In this document: one piece after another, positions 9,074 through 16,412 of the stretch
Layout: every line of letters starts with the position of its first letter
Numbering within the stretch: position 1 is the first letter of the stretch
Assembly: GCA_934725685.1 (NCBI GenBank)
Contig: CAKVBX010000009.1
Location: forward strand, 1 to 51,205
Direction of reading: 5' to 3'
Origin: an uncultured Bacilli bacterium
GTDB taxonomy: Bacteria; Bacillota_I; Bacilli_A; RFN20; CAG-288
DNA length: 51,205 nt
Notes under the pieces: generated by a model
Seen by the model: the letters and a program-made list of their open reading frames with translations, nothing else
Database searches by the model: none
What the model was told of the DNA's origin: nothing
Position numbers and translations under genes: made by a program

Positions 9074-9675
9074 TGAATATTTGGCATGACATCAATCCGG
9101 AAATGGTGAAGCCGGAGAGCTTCACCTCTGTCGTTGAAATTTCCAAAGGCAGCAAGTGTAAATACGAGCTTGACAAAGAGACGGGGATGCTCCGCCTAGA
9201 CCGCCTCCTTTTCACGGCGACAGTCTATCCCGCCAACTATGGTTTTATTCCTTTGACCTTTGCACAGGATAATGATCCGCTCGATGTCCTTGTGCTTTCC
9301 GAAGAGCCCATTCTTCCTTTGACCCTTGTCGATTCCAAGCCAATCGGTATGATCCGTATGGTTGACCAGGGCTATATCGATGAGAAAATCATCGCCGTAT
9401 GCAAAGGCGATCCTTTCTATGCGAAATTCAATGATCTGAGTGAACTCCCGAGTTTTGTCGGCAATGAAATCAGACATTTCTTCAATGTCTACAAAGCATT
9501 GGAAGGGAAGATTACGCACGTGACTGCCATCAAGGGGCATGAGGAGGCCATCAGGGCCATTACGAAATCCTTGGAAGCCTATAAAGAATATCGAAGAGGC
9601 GACTTCAAGGCCTATGGTCCTGCCTTCGAACCCGGAGAACCGATTACGGATAAGAGAGCGCCGAAATTACACTGA
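9073..9675 (+). CDS. ppa: Inorganic pyrophosphatase, soluble family I
   Basis: This 200-residue protein hydrolyses pyrophosphate to phosphate in the cytoplasm. Family I hallmarks are the KYELDKETGML segment (about residues 32-42), YPANYGFIP (about 53-61), and the metal-binding DNDPLDVLVLS (about 66-76) with the defining DxxD acidic cluster. A further aspartate follows in RMVDQGYIDEK. It is slightly longer than bacterial homologues of about 175 residues, the excess lying at the C-terminus. It is translationally coupled to the glycosyltransferase and followed after one base by the histidine phosphatase. Removing pyrophosphate next to a glycosyltransferase is plausible but not specific. Confidence 0.93.
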   Translation: MNIWHDINPEMVKPESFTSVVEISKGSKCKYELDKETGMLRLDRLLFTATVYPANYGFIPLTFAQDNDPLDVLVLSEEPILPLTLVDSKPIGMIRMVDQGYIDEKIIAVCKGDPFYAKFNDLSELPSFVGNEIRHFFNVYKALEGKITHVTAIKGHEEAIRAITKSLEAYKEYRRGDFKAYGPAFEPGEPITDKRAPKLH

Positions 9676-9676
9676 T

Positions 9677-10237
9677 ATGGTTAAGTTTTTATTTGTCCGA
9701 CACGGAAAGACAGCCTACAACGAACAACATCTTCTTCAGGGACAGACCGATATCCCACTTTCTGAAACCGGGAGGAAAGAAGCCGAAGCGACAAGGGCTT
9801 CGCTTTTGTCGTACCAGATTGACGAAATCTACACTTCTCCTCTGCTCCGTGCCCGAGAAACGGCAGAGATTATTGCAAAAGGAAGAGATATTCCTGTCTA
9901 TGTGGAACCCGCCATCATCGAGATGAACTATGGAGACCTTGAAGGAAAGTGCACGTATAAGTCCGGTCTCGGAAAACTGCGGAGAAAGTATTTCACCCGT
10001 TTTCCTAACGGGGAAAATTACTTTGATGTGGCTAGTCGTATCTATCCATTTCTGAAATCTGTGGAAGAAAAACATAAGGATGAAAACAAAACGATCCTAT
10101 TGGTCGGCCATATGGGAATCTTCCGGGTTATCCTAAGCTATTTCCAGGATTTGACCAATGAGGAATTCGGCCGTTGGAGAGTGAGGAATGCGGAAGTTGT
10201 TGTATTGCCTGAGAAAGGAGAAAAACATGACCTATAA
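9677..10237 (+). CDS. Histidine phosphatase family protein (phosphoglycerate-mutase-like)
   Basis: This 186-residue protein has the RHGKT catalytic motif near the N-terminus (His9 forms the phosphohistidine). TSPLLRARETAEI (about residue 54) and VGHMGIFR (about residue 138) carry the second arginine and histidine of the family. It could be a broad-specificity phosphatase (PhoE/CobC-like) or a cofactor-dependent mutase; the short length favours a phosphatase. The start is 1 base after the ppa stop. The end overlaps the following gene by 11 bases, so this is a tight operon. Confidence 0.88.
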   Translation: MVKFLFVRHGKTAYNEQHLLQGQTDIPLSETGRKEAEATRASLLSYQIDEIYTSPLLRARETAEIIAKGRDIPVYVEPAIIEMNYGDLEGKCTYKSGLGKLRRKYFTRFPNGENYFDVASRIYPFLKSVEEKHKDENKTILLVGHMGIFRVILSYFQDLTNEEFGRWRVRNAEVVVLPEKGEKHDL

Positions 10238-10517
10238 ATACTGTGCCGTCGCCTTGAGGAAGGATGACGAAATGCTGTTCACCTTTGTCAATCTTCCTTC
10301 CGGCATCGTGGCAATCGGTAAAGGAGAAGATTTTCGTTCTGCGATGGAGGATACTTTGATGGACCTTCTTGAGGATGAGGACTTCCTACCTCACGATATG
10401 CTTCCTCCTTATCGAAGGCCGGAAGAACAGGAAGTCGAAGAAATCGTCACGAAAGTATTCGCTCTTCCTTATCACAAAGAAGACGTCGACATTGTCGATG
10501 TCGCCGTTGCGGACTGA
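10227..10517 (+). CDS. Small HicB-like domain protein
   Basis: This 96-residue protein overlaps the phosphatase end by 11 bases and has a strong GAAAGGAG ribosome site. The first 60 residues follow the HicB/UPF0150-like pattern: two strands ending in FTFVNLPSGIVAIGKGEDF, then a helix SAMEDTLMDLLEDEDF. The second half is acidic, and there is no separate DNA-binding domain. HicB antitoxins normally sit beside a short HicA toxin with a catalytic histidine; the next gene is too long and does not look like HicA. I therefore describe the fold only and do not claim a toxin-antitoxin system. Confidence 0.75.
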   Translation: MTYKYCAVALRKDDEMLFTFVNLPSGIVAIGKGEDFRSAMEDTLMDLLEDEDFLPHDMLPPYRRPEEQEVEEIVTKVFALPYHKEDVDIVDVAVAD

Positions 10518-10522
10518 GACTT

Positions 10523-11161
10523 ATGAAAAAGTTATATTCTAAAGTCCTTTTAGGGGATAACAACTATTTTGATTTGCTTACCATCGATGAAAAGAATAAG
10601 ACGGCTCTCTATTTAGTGGAGACGGATTACAAAGATGATTTATTACTTGGGTATCGGCGTCGCCATCGGAAATCATTCCTGAAAAAAATCGAGAAACTTG
10701 AGAAGAACGGCTACAAGATTGAAAGAAAAGATGGCGCAACAGATCGCGTCAGGAAGAAGGATATCTTAAACGCCATCGATCTGCATTGTGGTCTCTCTAC
10801 TTATCCTGATTTATGCAAGGTAAGGCCGGAAAAAGGAGATTATTTTCTGGAAGCGAGAATCGAGAAAGCCGTCCGCTATTTCCTTGATGACAGAATCTCA
10901 TTTTTCCATCTTCAGTATTGGGCAAAACTCTTTTCCATGGCTGTTATGGAATCCTTCAGTTATCCTCCCACTGCCGCCGATGCCTACCAGTTTGCCGTCG
11001 TGAAAACGATTGGCGACCATTTGCTTTTAGGGAAACAGCTTTCGACCACGGAGGAAGTCAAGGATACCGTCAGGAAAATCCTCCCGGAAATCGAGTCGCT
11101 CCGGAAAAACTATCTGAAGCTTGTTGGATTCAAGAAAATGAAAGGGGAAGAATCATGCTGA
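10523..11161 (+). CDS. Conserved-type hypothetical protein
   Basis: This 212-residue protein is probably soluble. The first 75 residues are basic (RRRHRKSFLKKIEKLEK) and begin with strands (YFDLLTIDEKNKTALYLVE). The rest is mostly helical, with no signal peptide or membrane segment. I recognise no family. It starts 5 bases after the HicB-like gene and its last 7 bases overlap the HAD gene, so it is co-translated with both. The two may work together, but nothing in sequence gives a function. Confidence 0.75.
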   Translation: MKKLYSKVLLGDNNYFDLLTIDEKNKTALYLVETDYKDDLLLGYRRRHRKSFLKKIEKLEKNGYKIERKDGATDRVRKKDILNAIDLHCGLSTYPDLCKVRPEKGDYFLEARIEKAVRYFLDDRISFFHLQYWAKLFSMAVMESFSYPPTAADAYQFAVVKTIGDHLLLGKQLSTTEEVKDTVRKILPEIESLRKNYLKLVGFKKMKGEESC

Positions 11162-11874
11162 AAGCCATATTTTTTGATTTGGACGGGACACTGCTCCGCA
11201 TTCGGGAAGACCAATTTGCCGAGCTCTATTTTCGCCTGATGGGCGAGAAAATGAAAGCCTATGGCTATGATCCGGAACTGATTAAGAAAGCCTTCTATCA
11301 GGGTACCTATCGGATGATGACAAACGATGGGTCACGGACCAATGAAGAAGTTTTCTGGTCCTATTTTGAGTCCGTCTATCCGAATGCAAGAAAAGACCTT
11401 TCCATTTTCCAGTCCTTCTATACGGAGGAATTCCGGCAGTTGGACGAAATCACAGAGAAAACGATAGGAAGTAAACGGATTGTTTCCTTTGTCAAGAAAA
11501 AGGGACTTCTTCCCGTCCTTTCCACAAATCCGATTTTTCCGATGGTCGGACAGGAGACCCGTCTTTCTTTTCTCGGCCTTATGGCTGAGGACTTTGCCTT
11601 TGTCACAAGCTATGAAAACTCCTCCTATTGCAAACCGAATCCAAAATATTTTCAGTCACTCCTTACGCGTTTCTCCCTCAGACCGGAGGAAGTCATCGTC
11701 TTCGGAAACAATGACTTCGAAGATGGCGACTGCGCAAGCGCACTCGGCATCAAGGTTTATCTCGTCGAAGGCTATCTCATCCATTCCTCCCATGCGAAAG
11801 GAACTTATGAAACCATTCCTTTTGCTGCCATTCCTTCCGTGATTGAAAAGGAAATTGAAGCGAGAAGTGTTTGA
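11155..11874 (+). CDS. HAD-superfamily hydrolase
   Basis: This 239-residue cytoplasmic phosphatase-type protein has motif I FFDLDGT (Asp8 nucleophile, Asp10 acid/base), motif II as LSTNP (about residue 122), and motifs III/IV as KPNPKYF and GNNDFEDG (about residues 162-190). A helical cap lies between motifs I and II (subclass I). Substrate is unknown. Its first bases overlap the preceding gene. The stop codon region is shared with the -35 box of the thiamine transporter promoter (TTGACA at 11871-11876), so the two transcription units are packed without a gap and I see no terminator between them. Confidence 0.9.
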   Translation: MLKAIFFDLDGTLLRIREDQFAELYFRLMGEKMKAYGYDPELIKKAFYQGTYRMMTNDGSRTNEEVFWSYFESVYPNARKDLSIFQSFYTEEFRQLDEITEKTIGSKRIVSFVKKKGLLPVLSTNPIFPMVGQETRLSFLGLMAEDFAFVTSYENSSYCKPNPKYFQSLLTRFSLRPEEVIVFGNNDFEDGDCASALGIKVYLVEGYLIHSSHAKGTYETIPFAAIPSVIEKEIEARSV

Positions 11875-11898
11875 CAAATCCAATCTTTGTGATATGCT
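11871..11898 (+). promoter_or_regulatory. Predicted promoter of the TPP-riboswitch transcript
   Basis: A perfect -35 TTGACA (11871-11876) overlaps the stop codon of the HAD gene. After 16 bases comes TATGCT (11893-11898), preceded by the extended -10 dinucleotide TG (TGA-TATGCT). It places the transcript start just before the aptamer. Confidence 0.75.
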
Positions 11899-11906
11899 TT
11901 TACTCG

Positions 11907-11989
11907 TAGACAGCGGGACTGTGAAAACAGTTGAGAGGGTAGAACCCGACGCTTCGAACCTGTTGGTCAAGACCAGTGTAGGGAGTCTC
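11907..11989 (+). promoter_or_regulatory. TPP riboswitch (THI element) aptamer
   Basis: The conserved core is present: TTGAGAGGGT near 11931, CGAACCTGTTGGTCAAGACC near 11955 and AGTGTAGGGA (11975-11984). The P1 stem AGAC (11908-11911) pairs with GTCT (11985-11988). P2 is CGGG/CCCG and P3 is ACTGT/ACAGT around GAAA. TPP binding should stabilise this fold and switch off the downstream thiamine transporter gene. Confidence 0.95.
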
Positions 11990-12023
11990 ATCTTCAAACC
12001 CTTTTGAACTTGAAATGAACCTT

Positions 12024-12057
12024 TGCCTTGACCAGAGTGTCAAGGCATTTTCTTTTT
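12024..12057 (+). terminator. Riboswitch-controlled transcription attenuator
   Basis: A perfect 9-bp stem TGCCTTGAC/GTCAAGGCA with loop CAGAGT is followed by TTTTCTTTTT. Its 5' arm (12027-12034) is also complementary over 8 bases to TGGTCAAG (11964-11971) inside the aptamer. An anti-terminator can therefore form only when the aptamer is not folded. Confidence 0.9.
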
Positions 12058-12077
12058 CTGCTGTCGGAAAGGTATCT

Positions 12078-13064
12078 ATGAATAAAGCAGAATCCATTAC
12101 GAACCATTCGACACGTTCCCGTGCGAAGAAGTCCCTGTCTCAGGTCGTCATCTCCGCCATGATGCTCGCTCTCGCCGTTGTGATCAAGGCGATTGCGGAG
12201 CTCATTCCGTTCTCCAATCTTCCCTATGGCGGAAGCATCACCATCATCTTAGTTCCGTTATCTCTCGCCGGACTCTTCTGTGGCCCAATTTGGGGAACCA
12301 TGGTCGCCATTGCGTTTTCCGGAATCAACTTCCTTTGGGATGGCGTCATGTCCTGGACTCCGAACACCAATGCTGTGATTATCACCCTTTTCCTCGATTA
12401 CATCGTTGCTTTTGGCGTCATTGGCCTTTCTTCTCTCTTCCGCCGTTCTTTCTTCCGTAAGAACCCTTGGGCACCGCTTCTTGCTGTGTTGTCTACCGGT
12501 CTTCTCCGTCTTGTCTCCCATTTCTTCTCCGGTGTCATTGTCTGGAACCAGATTTGGGATTATGAAGGACCTGTAACGATGAACTGGTCTGTCTCCGGTA
12601 TCACATATTCCTTGGCTTATAACTGCTCTTATATGATTCCGACCATTCTCCTTTCCATGCTGGTCATGCTCTTCCTTCTCAGACCACTCTATATCACCTT
12701 CAACATGCCTGTTGTCGCCGTTTTGAAACCGAAGGGATTGGAAAACACCGAAGGCAAAGAATATAAGATGCCTTCTTATCGTCTCCTTTCTTACGCTTTC
12801 GCTGGCATCTTCTTCATCTTAGGAGTCCTCGCCAGTGTCCCGCAACTCAAGATGAACTGGCTTGGTTACTTCGCCGGTCCTCTCTCCCTTACCCTGTTCG
12901 GTTATGAACTTTACCTTTTCATCAAAGGAAGAAAAACCAAAGAGCCCATCGATGCCATCAATGTCATCATGCTCGTCGTCTTCCTTCTTTTAGTCGCCCT
13001 TGCCGTTTTAGGTATCATCTCCCGCTTCACTTACGGCGCTTCATCCTACGTCGAAGCGGAATAA
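12078..13064 (+). CDS. thiT: ECF-transporter substrate-binding subunit for thiamine, with C-terminal membrane extension
   Basis: This 328-residue integral membrane protein is placed as the thiamine S-component by its TPP riboswitch. Its N-terminal part has the ThiT/ECF pattern: a basic start, a first helix of about residues 22-45, NLPYGGSITIILVPLSLAG (about residues 50-68), and then LFLDYIVAFGVIGLSSL (about 105-120). It would bind thiamine outside and pair with EcfT and the EcfA ATPases, which are not in this window. The start at 12078 is chosen because GGAAAGG precedes it and an earlier in-frame ATG (12015) lies before the attenuator. Most ThiT proteins are about 190 residues. Here some 100 extra residues after about 225 carry roughly three more membrane helices, which is unusual. 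Confidence 0.85.
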   Translation: MNKAESITNHSTRSRAKKSLSQVVISAMMLALAVVIKAIAELIPFSNLPYGGSITIILVPLSLAGLFCGPIWGTMVAIAFSGINFLWDGVMSWTPNTNAVIITLFLDYIVAFGVIGLSSLFRRSFFRKNPWAPLLAVLSTGLLRLVSHFFSGVIVWNQIWDYEGPVTMNWSVSGITYSLAYNCSYMIPTILLSMLVMLFLLRPLYITFNMPVVAVLKPKGLENTEGKEYKMPSYRLLSYAFAGIFFILGVLASVPQLKMNWLGYFAGPLSLTLFGYELYLFIKGRKTKEPIDAINVIMLVVFLLLVALAVLGIISRFTYGASSYVEAE

Positions 13065-13089
13065 TTCTCCAAGTAGTCAGACAACCTCC

Positions 13090-13129
13090 AAAAAAGGCAG
13101 TTTCCTTTCCTTATCGGGCTGCCTTTTTT
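13090..13129 (+). terminator. Terminator after thiT
   Basis: Arms AAAAAAGGCAG (13090-13100) and CTGCCTTTTTT (13119-13129) are exact complements, giving an 11-bp stem with a T tail. Confidence 0.85.
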
Positions 13130-13163
13130 CCTTCTTGTTTTTTTGCAAGGGCATTTGGTTAAC

Positions 13164-13192
13164 TTGAAAATTGAAGGGTAATTTGATATATT
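13164..13192 (+). promoter_or_regulatory. Predicted promoter of mgtC
   Basis: TTGAAA (13164-13169) and TATATT (13187-13192) at 17-base spacing lie 46 bases before the start codon. Confidence 0.65.
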
Positions 13193-13238
13193 ATTTACAT
13201 ATTCTTTACATTTGCAGTTTCGTAGGAGGTAGAGCAGT

Positions 13239-14021
13239 ATGTTCAATATCGATGAAGCCATCATCTCACTGGTCAATCAAGGAAACGGGTGGGGATTGGC
13301 TCTGTTTACTTTTCTGACTTGTCTTATTGCCGGAATTTGTTCCTCGCTGATTGGTATTGAAAGAGAAATGAAAGGGCAGGCTGCCGGTCTCCGGACCCAT
13401 GTCATTGTCGCCGTGACCTGTTCCCTTCTTATGGTCGTCTCCGTCTTCGGCATCCAGGTCGCAGTCAAGGCTTCCCATTCGACGAATCAGAATTATCAGC
13501 TGAACCTTGACGTTTCCCGTGTCGCTTCCGCCATTGTCTCCGGTATCGGATTCATGGGTGCAGGGGCCATCGTCAAGAATGGTCTATCCATCCGCGGTCT
13601 TACCACCGCCGCAACCCTATGGCTCGTCGCTGCCATCGGCATGGCCTGCGGCTGTGGCTTCATCGTTGAAGCGATTCTCGTCACCTTGCTCGGCATGGCA
13701 TTCCTTCTCGGACTCACCAAAATCGAGAAACTTCTCGATAAGGGGTCTCCGCAGGTTCATTTAGTCGTTGCACCGAACATTCCGATTCTTCATGAAATCC
13801 GTTCTCAGGCTGATAAATACCGCCTTATCGTCAAGAACATCGTCACCGAGAATTCCAAGGCGAGCGATGGAAAGGAACAGGTGGAAATCACGGTCTTCTT
13901 TGCCTTCCACAGCGACGAAGCAGTCATCGCCGACTTTGTCGAATCCTTTGCTTCCTATCCGTATGTTTATAAGATTGTGAACGGCTCCGACAAGAAACAT
14001 AAGAAAGCCCAGAATGACTGA
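13239..14021 (+). CDS. mgtC: MgtC/SapB-family membrane protein
   Basis: This 260-residue protein has about four to five N-terminal membrane helices (residues 18-170). It carries the MgtC signatures GIEREMKGQAAGLRTH after helix 1 and SGIGFMGAGAIVKNG followed by GLTTAATLW. A soluble C-terminal domain of about 85 residues has an ACT-like strand/helix pattern, as in long MgtC proteins. The family is linked to magnesium stress and membrane energetics; it is not a proven transporter. A strong ribosome site (GTAGGAGGT) precedes the start. The end overlaps the next gene by 8 bases, so the two are co-translated. Confidence 0.9.
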   Translation: MFNIDEAIISLVNQGNGWGLALFTFLTCLIAGICSSLIGIEREMKGQAAGLRTHVIVAVTCSLLMVVSVFGIQVAVKASHSTNQNYQLNLDVSRVASAIVSGIGFMGAGAIVKNGLSIRGLTTAATLWLVAAIGMACGCGFIVEAILVTLLGMAFLLGLTKIEKLLDKGSPQVHLVVAPNIPILHEIRSQADKYRLIVKNIVTENSKASDGKEQVEITVFFAFHSDEAVIADFVESFASYPYVYKIVNGSDKKHKKAQND

Positions 14022-14664
14022 TAAGCCACTTTTCCTTTCTTTTCAGGAGAATCTCTCGGATTTTGTCCCATTGACTTTTGAGCTGATGAACGGTTATGTC
14101 CATCGGCTTTTTCTTTCCTGTGTTCCTGAAGGACTGGAAATTCTCTTTTCGGAAGAAATCAGCCATGTACTTTCCGGAAATGTTCTCGTCATCGATTTGG
14201 AAAATAGAGACGGGCTTGGTTCATTCATCATGACTTTCAAAGCAACCGGCTATCCGGAACAGCATTATCGGATCTCCCTTCTTGAGAAAGTGACACTGGA
14301 TGATTTATTCGGTCTCTTTCGTTCCTCGGAGAAAAAGAGTGATGTTCTCTCTCTGAGTGAAAATCGTAAAATCAGACTCTCTTATTCCGCCTTCCTTTCC
14401 AAACAGGAGCTTTTCTTCGATTTTCTTTCCTACTCTCCGCTCACAGGAGAAGTGGAAGTTAACCCGGTTCTGAAGGATGATGAGAAATTTTTCCTCCGTT
14501 TGGTCTATGACTTTCGTAAGGACACGTTTCTTGTCACACTGATCCGGGAGGAATACTCGGATGATGATTCCTATTCTCGCATTCTTATCGGAAAAAGCGG
14601 GCCTGTTTCCTTCCTCCGTGACAAGGCAAGCGGAAAGGCTTCAGAAACGAAGGAATCTAATTGA
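14014..14664 (+). CDS. Hypothetical protein coupled to mgtC
   Basis: This 216-residue soluble-looking protein is rich in Phe, Leu and Ser and has no membrane helix or signal peptide. Alternating hydrophobic strands (GNVLVIDLEN, GSFIMTFKAT, KFFLRLVYDF, TFLVTLIREE) suggest a beta-rich fold. I recognise no family. It overlaps the mgtC stop by 8 bases, so its translation depends on mgtC. Its own stop codon is embedded in the -35 box of the malQ promoter. A role with MgtC is inferred from coupling only. Confidence 0.75.
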   Translation: MTDKPLFLSFQENLSDFVPLTFELMNGYVHRLFLSCVPEGLEILFSEEISHVLSGNVLVIDLENRDGLGSFIMTFKATGYPEQHYRISLLEKVTLDDLFGLFRSSEKKSDVLSLSENRKIRLSYSAFLSKQELFFDFLSYSPLTGEVEVNPVLKDDEKFFLRLVYDFRKDTFLVTLIREEYSDDDSYSRILIGKSGPVSFLRDKASGKASETKESN

Positions 14665-14688
14665 AAAGAGATTCGAAAACGTTAAAAT
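14661..14688 (+). promoter_or_regulatory. Predicted promoter of malQ with overlapping cre-like site
   Basis: TTGAAA (14661-14666) overlaps the stop codon of the previous gene and TAAAAT (14683-14688) follows at 16-base spacing. A cre-like sequence, CGAAAACGTTAAAA (14674-14687), matches 10 of the 12 positions that score against the consensus core, with both misses near the ends. It covers the -10, so CcpA control is possible but weaker than at 6504. Confidence 0.5.
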
Positions 14689-14727
14689 ATTAGAGTGCAG
14701 AAAACAGTAATCATAGAAGGTAATAAT

Positions 14728-16227
14728 ATGAATAAAAATGAACGTATTTCAGGGGTTTTGCTCCCAATTTCTTCCCTTCCGTCTCCCTATGGAATCGGAA
14801 CACTCGGTAAGGAAGCTTATGACTTCATCGATTTTCTCAAGAGTGCCGGTGTCAAAGTCTGGCAGATGCTTCCGCTGAACGTCACTTCCTATGGAGATTC
14901 TCCGTATCAGTCTCCTTCTTCGACGGGACTCAACTATTACTTCATCGACTTAAGAAACCTCATCGCCCAGGGACTTCTCACTGAGAAAGAAGTGAGGGAT
15001 GCCGATCTTTTCACCTTCGAGAACCGTGTCGATTACGGAAAACTTTTCAATCACCGCATCCCGCTTCTCAAGAAGGCTTTCTCCCGCTTTGACAGAACGA
15101 ATCCGGAATTTGTTTCCTTCGTCCGGAAAGGGGAATACAACGACTTCTCCTTCTTCATGACCCTGAAGACCCTCAATCACTTTGCTGCCTGGTATGACTG
15201 GAGCGACGAATACCGGAACTACACGCCGGAACTTGAACAGAGAGCCTGTAAGGAAAACGAAGACCTCTTCCTCTTTTTCCAGTGGACCCAGTTCGAATTT
15301 CTGAAAGAATACGAAGCACTAAAGAAGTATGGGAACAGCCAGGGAATCTCCTTCCTTGGCGATATGCCGCTTTACTTAGCTTATGACTCTGTGGAAGCCT
15401 ACAAATATCCGGATCTCTTCCTCTTCGATGAGAAACACAATCCCACCGTTGTCGCAGGCGTTCCTCCGGATTACTTCAGCGCTGATGGTCAGCTCTGGGG
15501 AAATCCAATCTATGACTGGGAAAGCATGAAGAAGGATGGCTATTCCTGGTTCAACGGAAGAATAAAGAGAAACCTCGCTCTCTTCGACATTCTTAGAATC
15601 GATCATTTCCGTGGATTTTCCAGCTACTACGAAGTTCCCTTCGGCATGACCAATGCCAGAGTCGGGCAGTGGAAGAAGGGACCCGGCATGGACTTCTTCC
15701 GGGACAAGACGAATCTGCCTATCGTCGCCGAAGACCTCGGCACCCTCGATGAGGGGGTCTACGAACTTCTCAGAGAGTCTACCTATCCCGGGATGAAAGT
15801 ACTTCAGTTTGCCTTTGATGGCGGAAGTGACAATCCGCACAAACCATCCAATTCCGGCGTCAATTACTTCTGCTATACCGGAACCCACGACAATATGCCA
15901 TTACGCGGATATCTCGAGACATCTTCTGAAGAGGAGGTGAACCGCTTCCGTGAAGACGTGAAAAAACAATGCGAAATTTTCCATATCGATTTCCGTGCCG
16001 ACACGTACCGAGACCTTGTCCTTACCGTTGATACGCTCTGTTACGCTTCTCCCTGTATGGCAGCTATCCTTCCGATTCAGGATCTCCTCGCTTTGGGTGC
16101 GGAATCCCGACTCAATCTCCCCTCATCCCTCTCTGACAAGAACTGGACTTACCGTTGTTCCGCCTACGATTTCAATGATTCTTTAAGGTCCTTCATTCAT
16201 CGCAATATTGTGAAATATAATCGATAA
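14728..16227 (+). CDS. malQ: 4-alpha-glucanotransferase (amylomaltase)
   Basis: This 499-residue GH77 enzyme moves maltosyl units between alpha-1,4-glucans and works with glycogen phosphorylase on maltodextrin. The N-terminal signature RISGVLLPISSLPSPYGIG is typical of amylomaltase. Catalytic residues fall in the expected places: LRIDHFRGF (Asp292 nucleophile), VAEDLG (Glu335 acid/base) and TGTHDN (Asp388). Length is normal for bacterial MalQ. The start at 14728 follows GAAGG; an upstream GTG in frame is less likely. A terminator follows at once. The glycogen genes glgB and glgP lie 20 kb to the right in this window, so the pathway is not in one operon. Confidence 0.95.
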   Translation: MNKNERISGVLLPISSLPSPYGIGTLGKEAYDFIDFLKSAGVKVWQMLPLNVTSYGDSPYQSPSSTGLNYYFIDLRNLIAQGLLTEKEVRDADLFTFENRVDYGKLFNHRIPLLKKAFSRFDRTNPEFVSFVRKGEYNDFSFFMTLKTLNHFAAWYDWSDEYRNYTPELEQRACKENEDLFLFFQWTQFEFLKEYEALKKYGNSQGISFLGDMPLYLAYDSVEAYKYPDLFLFDEKHNPTVVAGVPPDYFSADGQLWGNPIYDWESMKKDGYSWFNGRIKRNLALFDILRIDHFRGFSSYYEVPFGMTNARVGQWKKGPGMDFFRDKTNLPIVAEDLGTLDEGVYELLRESTYPGMKVLQFAFDGGSDNPHKPSNSGVNYFCYTGTHDNMPLRGYLETSSEEEVNRFREDVKKQCEIFHIDFRADTYRDLVLTVDTLCYASPCMAAILPIQDLLALGAESRLNLPSSLSDKNWTYRCSAYDFNDSLRSFIHRNIVKYNR

Positions 16228-16242
16228 AAGTTGATAAAATAT

Positions 16243-16272
16243 AAAAAAGTGGGATTTACTCCCACTTTTTTT
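16243..16272 (+). terminator. Terminator of malQ
   Basis: Arms AAAAAAGTGGG (16243-16253) and CCCACTTTTTT around a seven-base loop give a 10-11 bp stem ending in a T run, 15 bases after the stop codon. Confidence 0.92.
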
Positions 16273-16313
16273 GTGTTTTGAGAAAAATATAAATTACGGA
16301 TTGAAATTTCAGT

Positions 16314-16325
16314 AAAAGCGCTTTT
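16314..16325. promoter_or_regulatory. 12-bp palindromic candidate operator
   Basis: AAAAGCGCTTTT is a perfect palindrome just upstream of the response-regulator promoter. It resembles the centre of a cre site (AAAGCGCTTT) but lacks the outer TG/CA bases, so CcpA binding is uncertain. Autoregulation by the adjacent regulator is another option. Confidence 0.4.
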
Positions 16326-16355
16326 CTTAAAAGATTTATTGAAAAAAATCAATTA

Positions 16356-16385
16356 TTGAACAATGGAATTGCGCAATCGTATAAA
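16356..16385 (+). promoter_or_regulatory. Predicted promoter of the two-component operon
   Basis: TTGAAC (16356-16361) and TATAAA (16380-16385) at 18-base spacing lie 27 bases before the start codon. Confidence 0.55.
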
Positions 16386-16412
16386 ATAATAGTAATAAGG
16401 AGAGATGAATTT

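Noticed and set aside
10227..11161. HicA/HicB toxin-antitoxin pair
   Set aside because: The second gene is too long and lacks the HicA pattern; only a HicB-like fold is supported.
12015..12077. Upstream ATG start for the thiamine transporter
   Set aside because: It lies before the attenuator and would translate the terminator hairpin; a better ribosome site precedes 12078.
11900..12097. Minus-strand frame across the riboswitch
   Set aside because: It is the complement of a conserved RNA element.
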